IMG/VR virus record: IMGVR_UViG_3300042402_002054 | Coordinates: 1 to 32,225 of that record | From: a virus | DNA length: 32,225 bases | Reading direction: 5' to 3' (one strand) | Shown here: positions 15,743 through 22,584 of the stretch, piece after piece | Layout of the letters: every line of letters begins with the position of its first letter | Numbering within the stretch: position 1 is the first letter of the stretch | Made by a program: the position numbers and the translations under genes | Notes under the pieces: model-generated | Told to the model about the DNA's origin: nothing | What the model saw: only the letters and a program-made list of their open reading frames with translations | Databases searched by the model: none

Positions 15743-15767
15743 CCAATAAATCCCATTCTGCTATAAT
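15739..15767 (+). promoter_or_regulatory. Strong sigma-70 promoter, cassette copy B
   Basis: TTGACC (15739-15744), 17 bases and TGC-TATAAT (15762-15767). The leader (TATAATACTTGTATAGTAA, then CTAAAAGGAG and CCTGAAATG) is the same as copy C and nearly the same as A. The -35 overlaps the stop codon of the upstream gene. Confidence 0.92.
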
Positions 15768-15796
15768 ACTTGTATAGTAACTAAAAGGAGCCTGAA

Positions 15797-16186
15797 ATGC
15801 ATACATACACAAAACAGACAGAACTTTCCTGGATCGACACTAACGATATTGGTGAGCACATTGAGGACTTTGGCGACGAAATCTTAAACAAGGCTTTTGG
15901 CAAGTTCTGCATTATGGATGACCAGTTGGCCCTCCACAAAGTTTTAGAGAACGAAGTTGGCTACAACGATGACGAAATCGATCCTGGGCATGTGGACATT
16001 GTGCAAAAAACAGTGGAAGAGACCTTGAAGCAAGTTAACCTTGTTTTCAAGAACTTGGGCATTGCACTAGAGTTCAAACAGGCCGACATGGTAGAATACA
16101 CTGCCTACATGCTCACTGGCAAAGGCGACACACCCGAGGACATGGGTCGACGCATTCGTCGACTGGTAGCAGACCAGACTGTATAA
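15797..16186 (+). CDS. Small acidic unknown protein behind promoter B
   Basis: This 129-residue protein is strongly acidic in the first 80 residues (IGEHIEDFGDEI, NEVGYNDDEIDPGH) and ends in a basic patch (MGRRIRRLVADQTV). It looks helical and soluble, with no known motif. An acidic protein under a strong early-type promoter could bind a host protein or mimic DNA, but nothing in the sequence proves this. AAGGAG lies six bases before the ATG. Confidence 0.8.
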   Translation: MHTYTKQTELSWIDTNDIGEHIEDFGDEILNKAFGKFCIMDDQLALHKVLENEVGYNDDEIDPGHVDIVQKTVEETLKQVNLVFKNLGIALEFKQADMVEYTAYMLTGKGDTPEDMGRRIRRLVADQTV

Positions 16187-16192
16187 GTTTGA

Positions 16193-16221
16193 TTGACCAA
16201 CAATTCCCAAACTGCTATAAT
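16193..16221 (+). promoter_or_regulatory. Strong sigma-70 promoter, cassette copy C
   Basis: TTGACC (16193-16198), 17 bases and TGC-TATAAT (16216-16221). From the -10 to the ATG at 16251 it is identical to copy B. It drives the small-gene run that leads to the ligase. Confidence 0.92.
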
Positions 16222-16250
16222 ACTTGTATAGTAACTAAAAGGAGCCTGAA

Positions 16251-16523
16251 ATGAACGTCAAAGAAATTAACTCTGCTATCATGTTTAGTAATCTCACCAA
16301 TGACGAACTGTCTACGGTGATTGATGCTGTGAAGTTTGCCCGTGCACAACTCACCCAACAAAAGAAACGTATTTTTTCAATTGGTGATTCCGTAAAGTTC
16401 ACCAGCAACCGCAACGGCCTAACATACGTTGGCACTGTGCGCAAAGTCAAAATTAAATTTGTGCTGGTTAATACACCTGGCGGCTTGTTCAATGTACCGG
16501 CCAACATGCTGGAGGCGGCATGA
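16251..16523 (+). CDS. Small KOW/SH3-like unknown protein behind promoter C
   Basis: This 90-residue protein has an N-terminal helical part (EINSAIMFSNLTNDELSTVIDAVKFARAQL) and a C-terminal part with the small-barrel pattern FSIGDSVKFTSN... YVGTVRKVKIKFVLVNT... FNVPANMLEAA. That resembles hypothetical phage proteins with KOW/SH3-like domains, which sometimes bind nucleic acids. The function here is unknown. The stop overlaps the next ATG (ATGA). Confidence 0.8.
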   Translation: MNVKEINSAIMFSNLTNDELSTVIDAVKFARAQLTQQKKRIFSIGDSVKFTSNRNGLTYVGTVRKVKIKFVLVNTPGGLFNVPANMLEAA

Positions 16524-16690
16524 CAGTCAAGCCGTTTCGCACCTGGCTTGCTGATGTATGGCGAGACAATTGTGAAGAGAATGATGGCTGGGGTCAGCCT
16601 AGAATGACCATGCCAGAATATTTTGCAAAATACAAATGGTGGCTCAAACGTGAGTACCAGTACCAAAAAGGAGTTAGACGTGGGTCTTGA
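16520..16690 (+). CDS. Small Trp/Tyr-rich phage protein (56 residues)
   Basis: The frame opens at an ATG in the ATGA overlap with the previous gene, with GGAGG just upstream, and ends at TGA 16688-16690. The 56 residues are rich in aromatic and charged residues: RTWLADVWRDNCEEN, then MPEYFAKYKWWLKREYQYQ. Composition, coupling and SD all support a real gene. Function is unknown. The last bases contain the AGGAG and GTG start of the next gene. Confidence 0.75.
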   Translation: MTVKPFRTWLADVWRDNCEENDGWGQPRMTMPEYFAKYKWWLKREYQYQKGVRRGS

Positions 16691-17087
16691 TATGTATGCA
16701 TACGTGGCTACTCGTGCAGGCCAACAAAAAGAATACTACGATGCCGCCAACTGGGACAATGATTCAAAAGAGATCACCTCTACTGTGACCCGGCCACGTG
16801 AGATTGCCTACTGGCGTAAGCATCCTAACCTGCATGGCTGGATGCAACAGTTGTGGGAGAGTCAAGGCAACTCAGGCGACTTCAATGGTGATGAACTAGA
16901 ACTAACATATGATGATCTTGAACGACTAGAGCTTGATGTCATTGCCGGCACCTTGCCCGGTACATCAGGATTCTTTTTTGGAAACGATGCAGACGAGCAC
17001 TACCGTAAAGACGATCTTGAGTTTATTAAGAATGCCCGAGCCGAGTTGTTCATGGGCTTAAAAGTGTTTTATAATAGTTCATGGTAA
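16680..17087 (+). CDS. Conserved phage protein with MGLDMY N-terminus, unknown function
   Basis: The GTG at 16680 lies six bases after AAGGAG (16668-16673), giving MGLDMYAYVATRAG. The MGLDMY start occurs on many hypothetical phage proteins, as does the following EIAYWRKHPNLHGWMQQLW pattern, which decided this start over an upstream in-frame TTG at 16623. The protein has 135 residues, is acidic and Trp/Tyr-rich, and has no known catalytic motif. It overlaps the previous gene by 11 bases. Confidence 0.85.
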   Translation: MGLDMYAYVATRAGQQKEYYDAANWDNDSKEITSTVTRPREIAYWRKHPNLHGWMQQLWESQGNSGDFNGDELELTYDDLERLELDVIAGTLPGTSGFFFGNDADEHYRKDDLEFIKNARAELFMGLKVFYNSSW

Positions 17088-17099
17088 CGGATTAAATAT

Positions 17100-18473
17100 A
17101 TGAATGAAACAAACTTCTCAGACCCAAGGTTCTCGGGTGTAATGGCAGCAGGTTGGATCCGCGACTTAGAAAGTTCGGACAGCCGCATACACAAAGAAAA
17201 AACAATCGAAAAGGCCTTGATGGCATCCAAGTTAGGCTCAGCAGATGCACAGGCTTTCTTGTTCAATTGCTATCAAGCCTACAATCCTTTCTATGTGTTT
17301 GGCATCCGGCAAGTGCCTGAGACTGAGGGTTTGACTGACCAACCAAATCACTGGCCTGGATTTTGGGCGTTGTTGGAAAGCCTACGCACCCGTAGCATCA
17401 CCGGCAATCGTGCAAGAGAGGCAATTGAAACTTGCAGTCAAATGTTTGACTCAGACGAGTGGAATAACTTGGCTCGACGGGTGTTGATCAAGGACTTGAG
17501 ATGCGGTATCTCTGAGAAAACTCTAAACAAAGTACTGGGCAAGACTGAATGGAAGATTCCTGTGTTCAGTTGCCAACTGGCGCAAGACTCAACTGATCAG
17601 CCCAAGAAGCTAAAAGGCATCAAACGCCTGGAAGTCAAACTGGATGGTGTACGTGTGTTGGCAGTTGTGAATGGATCTGCTTGTACATTGTACAGCCGCA
17701 ATGGCAAAGAGTTTGAGAACTTCCCACAGATTGCTGACTTTGTCGAAGAACATCGCAAGGCATTCCAGCGTGATTCTGCCTTTGGTGGACAGTTTGTGTT
17801 GGATGGTGAGATTGTGGGCAAGAGTTTTCAGGACTTGATGAAACAGGCTCAGCGCAAGAGCAATGCCAAGACAGACAACATGGTTTATCATGTGTTTGAT
17901 ATTTTGCCGCTAACAGAGTTCCGCGAAGGATTCTGCAACCTACAGCAACACAAACGCATTGACCTGCTGAAACGTGCTCAAGCATTCTTGCCTGAGAACG
18001 GTTGTGTGCGTGTGATGCCTGGTATGGATGTGAACTTGGACACAGCAGAAGGACACGATGTCATGCGTAGGTTTGCCGAAGCTTCAGTAGAAGAAGGCTA
18101 CGAAGGTATCATGATCAAATCAATGGATGCACCTTATGAGTGTAAACGTAGTGACTTTTGGATGAAATGGAAACCCACCATAACTGTTGATCTCAATATT
18201 GTGGGTTTTGAAGAAGGTACTGGTCGCAATGAGGGCCGACTGGGTGCTATAATCTGTGAAGGAGAAGACAATGACAGAACTATTCGTGTTAATGTTGGTA
18301 GCGGTTTGTCTGATAGCAATCGCGATGAGTATTGGGCCGCTCGCAATGAGCTTCTTGATCGGGTGGTTGAGATTGAAGCGGACGCAGTTACACAAAACCA
18401 AGACGGATCATACAGCTTGAGATTCCCTCGCTTTGTGAGATTCCGTGGGTTTGAAGCAGGAGAGAAACTTTGA
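17100..18473 (+). CDS. ATP-dependent DNA ligase
   Basis: This 457-residue T4-type ligase seals nicks in phage DNA. Motif I is EVKLDGVR with the AMP-accepting lysine K180. Motif III is QFVLDGEIVG, motif IIIa VYHVFDILPL, motif IV EGYEGIMIK and motif V DFWMKWKP. An OB-fold follows (LGAIICEGE... RFPRFVRFRG). The N-terminal ~170 residues are a helical DNA-binding domain. The SD before the ATG is weak (GGATTAAAT). Inside the OB-fold coding region a second frame opens with a strong SD (see 18271). The stop overlaps the TTG start of the next gene. Confidence 0.97.
   Translation: MNETNFSDPRFSGVMAAGWIRDLESSDSRIHKEKTIEKALMASKLGSADAQAFLFNCYQAYNPFYVFGIRQVPETEGLTDQPNHWPGFWALLESLRTRSITGNRAREAIETCSQMFDSDEWNNLARRVLIKDLRCGISEKTLNKVLGKTEWKIPVFSCQLAQDSTDQPKKLKGIKRLEVKLDGVRVLAVVNGSACTLYSRNGKEFENFPQIADFVEEHRKAFQRDSAFGGQFVLDGEIVGKSFQDLMKQAQRKSNAKTDNMVYHVFDILPLTEFREGFCNLQQHKRIDLLKRAQAFLPENGCVRVMPGMDVNLDTAEGHDVMRRFAEASVEEGYEGIMIKSMDAPYECKRSDFWMKWKPTITVDLNIVGFEEGTGRNEGRLGAIICEGEDNDRTIRVNVGSGLSDSNRDEYWAARNELLDRVVEIEADAVTQNQDGSYSLRFPRFVRFRGFEAGEKL
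18245..18253 (+). promoter_or_regulatory. Extended -10 element inside the ligase gene
   Basis: TGCTATAAT (18245-18253) is identical to the extended -10 of the three promoter cassettes upstream. No good -35 is seen 17 bases before it. It precedes AAGGAG (18259-18264) and an ATG at 18271 in another frame. It may be a promoter for the nested frame or chance within coding DNA. Confidence 0.35.
18271..18420 (+). CDS. Possible nested membrane-peptide gene inside the ligase
   Basis: In the frame shifted from the ligase, ATG 18271 follows AAGGAG by exactly six bases and opens 49 codons ending at TGA 18418-18420. The product has a short N-terminus (MTE), about 30 hydrophobic residues (from LFVLMLVAV to SFLIGWL) and a Lys/Arg/His tail (RLKRTQLHKTK), the build of a small inner-membrane protein. 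Small phage membrane proteins of this shape include holin-like and lysis peptides, and no lysis gene is seen elsewhere in the window. The promoter-like TGCTATAAT lies just upstream. The ligase OB-fold itself is normal, so this would be overprinting. Chance cannot be excluded. Confidence 0.4.
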   Translation: MTELFVLMLVAVCLIAIAMSIGPLAMSFLIGWLRLKRTQLHKTKTDHTA

Positions 18474-18901
18474 AAATTGGACTCAGTTACAGTCGATGTG
18501 TACGAGACATTGTGGATGGCAAAGTAGACATTGATGATGTGTTGGTTATCATTGCCCGCACTGACTTTGATCCCAACGATGACACTCAATGGTCGGGAAT
18601 ATGGAATGATTATGGAGGCGGGCAAACACTTGGAGGCATATTTGGTGGCCACGAGTGGATGGATTATCCAGCCGAAGACGAACACAAGTTTCGACAGGTC
18701 AGTATTGACTTATGGAAACAGGGCAAGTTTCATCAGCCACGTAAGTTTGGAGCCTACCCTGCACGTCGTCCGGAAATTTGGTTAGAGGCAGTGTTACCAA
18801 GTTCTGAATTACAACGCAATCCTGCGGCAAAAGATGCCTGGGACAAGTTTCAAACAGTTGCTAGTTTGACCAATGTTAAATTGAACAAAGAATATCAATA
18901 G
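18470..18901 (+). CDS. Conserved phage protein of unknown function (TTG start)
   Basis: The TTG at 18470 overlaps the ligase stop (TTGA) and has AGGAGAG just upstream, which decides the start. The 143-residue protein begins MKIGLSYSRCVRDIVDGKVDIDDVLVI, a pattern that seems familiar from hypothetical phage proteins. It has a Trp/Gly-rich middle (WSGIWNDYGGGQTLGG) and an Arg-rich PARRPEIW segment. No enzyme motif is recognised. It is co-transcribed with the ligase. Confidence 0.8.
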   Translation: MKIGLSYSRCVRDIVDGKVDIDDVLVIIARTDFDPNDDTQWSGIWNDYGGGQTLGGIFGGHEWMDYPAEDEHKFRQVSIDLWKQGKFHQPRKFGAYPARRPEIWLEAVLPSSELQRNPAAKDAWDKFQTVASLTNVKLNKEYQ

Positions 18902-18902
18902 T

Positions 18903-19133
18903 ATGAAAGCACAATCAGCCAACGGTGTCACCGGACACCTGATTCAGATTTTTACAGGACAGACGGTGTTCCGTGTGTACGATGACAATCATAATTTTGT
19001 TGATTATGATTTACGACATAGTGACTTGACAGTTACTATCGACGATGAAGATGCATATTTTTATCGTGATGAATACACCGATGCATTAGATCATGCACCA
19101 GAAACAATAGGAAAACCACATGGCAAAGACTAA
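18903..19133 (+). CDS. Small acidic phage protein, unknown function
   Basis: This 76-residue protein starts one base after the previous stop. It has a strand-rich N-terminal half (GHLIQIFTGQTVFRVYDDNHNFVDYDL) and an acidic C-terminal half (IDDEDAYFYRDEY). No motif is recognised. Its last 14 bases overlap the next gene. Confidence 0.7.
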   Translation: MKAQSANGVTGHLIQIFTGQTVFRVYDDNHNFVDYDLRHSDLTVTIDDEDAYFYRDEYTDALDHAPETIGKPHGKD

Positions 19134-19332
19134 AACAGTAAATAAAATCAGCGACAAGTTGACCAAGGTCAACGAATCGTTCACAGTGTACATGTATGAC
19201 AATGCGTACATGATTGAAGTATCGGGCCGAGACAGTGAGAACGACTACAAAACAGTCAAACTCATGGTTCCTACTCTGGAACAACTGCAGGCCTTGATCA
19301 AGGAAACTACAGAAATGGAAAGGGATGAATAA
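19120..19332 (+). CDS. Small conserved-looking phage protein, unknown function
   Basis: This 70-residue protein overlaps the previous gene by 14 bases. The sequence NESFTVYMYDNAYMIEVSGRD... KTVKLMVPTLEQLQALI suggests three beta strands and a C-terminal helix. It ends MERDE and its stop overlaps the start of the BAX-inhibitor-family gene. Function is unknown. Confidence 0.75.
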   Translation: MAKTKTVNKISDKLTKVNESFTVYMYDNAYMIEVSGRDSENDYKTVKLMVPTLEQLQALIKETTEMERDE

Positions 19333-20020
19333 CATGTTTGAAACAACTTATAATAGTGGTGCGTATCGTTCTGCAAGCGAAGTTAACTCAGCAATGGGTC
19401 GTGTGTACGGACACATGAGTCTTGCTGTTATTGTATCAATGTTTGTGAGTTACTTTGTGGGCTCTAGTCCCGAGTTACTGGCATTCTTTTTTACAGGCTG
19501 GTTGAAATGGATTGTGATCTTTTCACCCTTGGCAGCCATCTTTGGTGTGGGTTATGTGCTGGCCAACAATCCTAGCAAGGCTGTGGCACAGTTATGCCTG
19601 CATGGATTTGCGGCATTGATGGGGCTGAGCTTTTCGATGATCTTTGCTGTGTTTACCATGGGATCAATTGTGAGTGCCTTCATGGGTGCAGGCATCTTGT
19701 TTGGCGTCATGAGTGGCTATGGCTACTTTACCAAGCAGAGTTTGGATAGTGTTGGCAAGTTTATGTTTGTTGGATTGATTGCTATTGTGATTGCCAGCAT
19801 TGTGAACATCTTCATTGGATCAACAGTGATGCAGATGGTAATCTCAGCATTGGCTATCGTCATCTTCTTGGGACTTACTGCCTATGACACACAAAAGATT
19901 CGTGAAGAACTTTCAGTAGAAACCAGTGATTCAGCAGAAGTTCGTGGAGCACTGACCTTGTACATGGACTTTATCAACTTGTTTTTAAACTTGTTGCAGT
20001 TGTTTGGTGACCGGAAATAA
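19325..20020 (+). CDS. BAX inhibitor-1/YccA-family membrane protein
   Basis: This 231-residue protein has about seven hydrophobic helices and the family's closing signature: ALAIVIFLGLTAYDTQKIREE, then ALTLYMDFINLFLNLLQLFG. Family members are proton/calcium-sensitive channels or modulators of membrane proteases; E. coli YccA restrains FtsH. Start: ATG 19325 or 19334 (MNN-MFETTY), both served by AAGGG upstream; the first is given. It overlaps the previous gene by eight bases. In a phage it could protect the infected cell's membrane or damp FtsH. This fits the Clp/Hsp genes nearby, but is inference. Confidence 0.92.
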   Translation: MNNMFETTYNSGAYRSASEVNSAMGRVYGHMSLAVIVSMFVSYFVGSSPELLAFFFTGWLKWIVIFSPLAAIFGVGYVLANNPSKAVAQLCLHGFAALMGLSFSMIFAVFTMGSIVSAFMGAGILFGVMSGYGYFTKQSLDSVGKFMFVGLIAIVIASIVNIFIGSTVMQMVISALAIVIFLGLTAYDTQKIREELSVETSDSAEVRGALTLYMDFINLFLNLLQLFGDRK

Positions 20021-20022
20021 AC

Positions 20023-20505
20023 ATGTCCACCGTATATCTAATTAAACCACTGGAGAAAAAAAGCATTGTCTACCATGTAGAAATGTATCGTAAAAATCCC
20101 GACGATAGTATTAGTTGGTTTAACATTGACGAAACCTATCGTTGGGGGCATGGCTTTGTTGAAGGCGACTTAGACTGCAATCTTCCTTGGGAAGGTGATA
20201 CAGTAGCCTATGCTCGAACTGATTGTGGTTGGGGCTGTGAGTTTGATGACAGTGTCAGCATTGAGTGGGAGTTTAGTGACGACATCACCGAACTTGAACA
20301 ACAAGAGTTAAAAGAAGCATACTACGAAGGTGGAGCAGGTTGGCTGTATGATGGCGAGCATGATTGGTCAGAAGAAGATGCCGCAGTACACATCATTGCA
20401 CCATATCAAGTTGACCTGTGTGAAGACGATGGCACTGTGATTGAAGAAAATATCAAATTAAAATCTCGCCCTGCCGCCAGCAACAACTGGCCCTTTCCAG
20501 ATTAG
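20023..20505 (+). CDS. Acidic conserved-looking phage protein, unknown function
   Basis: This 160-residue, strongly acidic protein starts two bases after the BI-1 stop. It has many Trp and Asp/Glu (YRWGHGFVEGDLDCNLPWEGD, WEFSDDITELEQQELKEAYYEGG, then YDGEHDWSEEDAAVHI). It lacks a signal or membrane segment. I recognise no domain. It is the last gene of the ligase run, and a new promoter follows 17 bases later. Confidence 0.75.
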   Translation: MSTVYLIKPLEKKSIVYHVEMYRKNPDDSISWFNIDETYRWGHGFVEGDLDCNLPWEGDTVAYARTDCGWGCEFDDSVSIEWEFSDDITELEQQELKEAYYEGGAGWLYDGEHDWSEEDAAVHIIAPYQVDLCEDDGTVIEENIKLKSRPAASNNWPFPD

Positions 20506-20521
20506 CAGTTAGCCAAACTTG

Positions 20522-20550
20522 TTGACAATACTAGATCATGTTGTTATAAT
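20522..20550 (+). promoter_or_regulatory. Perfect sigma-70 promoter
   Basis: TTGACA (20522-20527), 17 bases and TATAAT (20545-20550) are both exact consensus. It drives the membrane protein, clpX and rpsU run. A palindrome flanks the -10 (next entry), which suggests repression. Confidence 0.9.
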
Positions 20551-20564
20551 TATAGAGCATGATC
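20534..20564. promoter_or_regulatory. Inverted repeat flanking the -10 (likely operator)
   Basis: GATCATG (20534-20540) and CATGATC (20558-20564) are exact reverse complements that bracket the -10 and the expected start of transcription near 20557. A dimeric regulator bound to both arms would cover the promoter. Confidence 0.45.
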
Positions 20565-20570
20565 AGGAAG

Positions 20571-20672
20571 ATGGTGCTGTTCAATGGTTTGGTGGGGTTC
20601 CTAGGCCTGCTAATACCGTGGCATGTGAACGTAAGTCACATAGGTTGCGACACTGTCCCTGGATTCGTCTAA
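20571..20672 (+). CDS. Possible 33-residue leader peptide
   Basis: ATG 20571 opens 33 codons: a hydrophobic N-terminal half (MVLFNGLVGFLGLLIPW) and HVNVSHIGCDTVPGFV, then TAA. AGGA lies only two bases before the ATG, too close for a good SD. The frame stays open for 19 more codons after the stop and ends in TAA one base before the next ATG. It may be a real micro-protein, a leader peptide or chance. Confidence 0.3.
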   Translation: MVLFNGLVGFLGLLIPWHVNVSHIGCDTVPGFV

Positions 20673-20717
20673 AACCCGGTTGATACCCGGGGGTATGCTC
20701 ATAGGGATTACACAGTG
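20651..20717 (+). promoter_or_regulatory. Structured 5' leader before the 20732 gene
   Basis: CACTGTCCCT (20651-20660) can pair with AGGG (20703-20706) and ACAGTG (20712-20717), leaving a five-base bulge. A GC-rich hairpin, CCCGG TTGATAC CCGGG, forms inside. The stem ends one base before the SD AAAGGA (20718-20723). Structure this close to the SD could control translation. No known riboswitch class is recognised. Confidence 0.35.
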
Positions 20718-20731
20718 AAAGGATATTTTTA

Positions 20732-21052
20732 ATGTCTGTTGAAACAGAGACCACTGCGTCGAGCATGTCTGCGTCACTCAATTTGCTTGAATCAACGCCC
20801 TTGGTCATGCACCGTATTTGGTTTGATTTGCGTGATACCGAAACTTGGTACGCAATCATGAAAGAGGCCACCACACTATATGGCCGAGATGGCTGGCGCA
20901 GTCAGCCTAGAGTCAAACGTAGACTGGAAAAGTTTGTGTGGGAAAGAAATAGACCTGAAAACCACGTTTGGTTTGAAGTGCCTGATCCGTCTTTTGCTAC
21001 TTGGTGTGCGGTAAAGCATGCTGTGATAGTGATAAAAAATCCCGGTAAATAA
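20732..21052 (+). CDS. Small phage protein, unknown function
   Basis: This 106-residue protein follows AAAGGA by eight bases. The N-terminus is Ser/Thr-rich and flexible. The rest is Trp/Arg-rich (RIWFDLRDTETWYAIMKEATTLYGRDGWRSQPRVKRRLEKFVW) and could contact nucleic acid, though no family is recognised. It is the first gene after the perfect promoter at 20522 and lies five bases before the large membrane protein gene. Confidence 0.75.
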   Translation: MSVETETTASSMSASLNLLESTPLVMHRIWFDLRDTETWYAIMKEATTLYGRDGWRSQPRVKRRLEKFVWERNRPENHVWFEVPDPSFATWCAVKHAVIVIKNPGK

Positions 21053-21057
21053 ACACT

Positions 21058-22584
21058 ATGATATTTGGTTTCGGCATATTGGCCACAGCTCTGCTACTGA
21101 GCGTGGTAGCCGCTTATTATTCAGTAGCAGGCCTAGTTGCAATCTTCTCTGCGGCGGCAATCCCTGTGATCATCATGGGTGGCAGTTTAGAGCTTGGCAA
21201 GATTGTGGCCACTGTGTGGTTGCACAACAATTGGAAACGAGCCGGCTGGGCATTCAAAGCATATCTAATTCCAGCAGTGGCATTTCTTATGCTGTTGACA
21301 TCAATGGGTATCTTTGGATACCTGTCAAAGGCACACAGTGACCAAAGCCTAGTGTCAGGCGACTCTATGAGTAAGGTTGCTATATATGATGAAAAAATTA
21401 AAACTGCTCGGGAGAACATAGATGTCAATCGCAAGGCGCTTAAACAAATGGACGAGGCAGTTGACCAAGTCATGGGCCGGAGTACATCAGAAACGGGGGC
21501 AGATAAATCCGTGGCTCTCCGTAGGGCTCAACAAAAGGAACGTGGGCGTCTCCTTGCTGAAATTTCAACCGAGCAGAAAACAATTACTGCGCTTAATGAA
21601 GAACGAGCGCCGTTGGCAGCAGAGTTCCGCAAGATTGAAGCCGAGGTTGGTCCTGTAAAATACATTGCCGCACTGGTGTATGGAGATAATCCCGATGCCA
21701 ATGTGTTGGAAAAAGCAGTACGTCTTGTTATTATCATGATTGTGCTGGTGTTTGATCCGCTAGCACTTACACTTATTCTGGCTGCCAACAAACAGTTTGA
21801 ATGGGCTAGACAAGGACGTGGCGGGTTTGTGCATGACGAGCCAGCCTACCCTCCAGATGACGGCCCGTTAACTGATGAACAAATTGAGCAGATAAAAGAG
21901 ACCGCCGACAAACCCAGTTGGATGATACGCACAGACCCATCGCCCCCAGGTTGGATGTACAACACTACCACAACAACATATCCTTCTACTGAAGAAGAAG
22001 TTGAAGAATTGAAAACAGAGTTTGACCGTAGCCGACATGCTTACTTAGACAAACCATTTGTGCATTTTGAAAATCTCAAACCCATGGTTGCCAAGTCAGA
22101 GTCCGTAATAGAGCCAGTTGAATCTGTGCCCGCCACAAGGCAAGTAATTGATTTTGATCCGTTTGATCCCGAAGATACTCCCGAAATGAAAGAAGCCAAG
22201 AGCCTTTGGAAAACTCTCAATCCAGACGATACACTAAAAAATCAACGTATCAAATTGGCCAAACACATGATCACTGAACTACCTTGGTTACAGTATTTAA
22301 AACCGGTTCCAAACTCTAGCTTTGGTCCTACATTTCCATCAACACCCGAGCGTGGCGACAGTTTTGTCAAAACAGATGTGATCCCAAACCAACTGTACAA
22401 ATTCAATGGCGACACATGGATTTTAGTTGACAAATCTACAGTAGATAACTATACTTACGATACAGCATACATTGATCATTTGATTGATAAAATTGCTACT
22501 GGTGAATATGATCCTGAACTTTTAAATCCAGGTGAACAAGAGCAAGTGGCGCAACGTTTACAAACTAAAACAAATAACACATGA
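21058..22584 (+). CDS. Membrane-anchored coiled-coil protein
   Basis: This 508-residue protein has three membrane helices in the first ~100 residues (about 2-25, 28-48, 70-90), a charged coiled-coil (about 105-195: KTARENIDVNRKALKQMDEA, later LLAEISTEQKTITALNEERA), a further helix (about 220-241: VRLVIIMIVLVFDPLALTLIL) and a long Pro/Asp/Glu-rich soluble tail. The tail holds a module PERGDSFVKTDVIPNQLYKFNGDTWILVD that resembles short domains in phage structural proteins. The layout recalls DUF4407-type membrane proteins, but I cannot prove membership. Topology suggests a membrane sensor or scaffold. The stop overlaps the clpX start (ATGA). Confidence 0.8.
   Translation: MIFGFGILATALLLSVVAAYYSVAGLVAIFSAAAIPVIIMGGSLELGKIVATVWLHNNWKRAGWAFKAYLIPAVAFLMLLTSMGIFGYLSKAHSDQSLVSGDSMSKVAIYDEKIKTARENIDVNRKALKQMDEAVDQVMGRSTSETGADKSVALRRAQQKERGRLLAEISTEQKTITALNEERAPLAAEFRKIEAEVGPVKYIAALVYGDNPDANVLEKAVRLVIIMIVLVFDPLALTLILAANKQFEWARQGRGGFVHDEPAYPPDDGPLTDEQIEQIKETADKPSWMIRTDPSPPGWMYNTTTTTYPSTEEEVEELKTEFDRSRHAYLDKPFVHFENLKPMVAKSESVIEPVESVPATRQVIDFDPFDPEDTPEMKEAKSLWKTLNPDDTLKNQRIKLAKHMITELPWLQYLKPVPNSSFGPTFPSTPERGDSFVKTDVIPNQLYKFNGDTWILVDKSTVDNYTYDTAYIDHLIDKIATGEYDPELLNPGEQEQVAQRLQTKTNNT

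Noticed and set aside
17046-17075. Promoter for the ligase (TTGTTC, 18 bases, TATAAT)
   Set aside because: The -35 matches only three positions and the motif lies inside coding sequence; too weak to call.
20551-20731. tRNA, tmRNA or known riboswitch in the leader
   Set aside because: No acceptor/T-arm pattern, no CCA and no class-specific consensus could be found.
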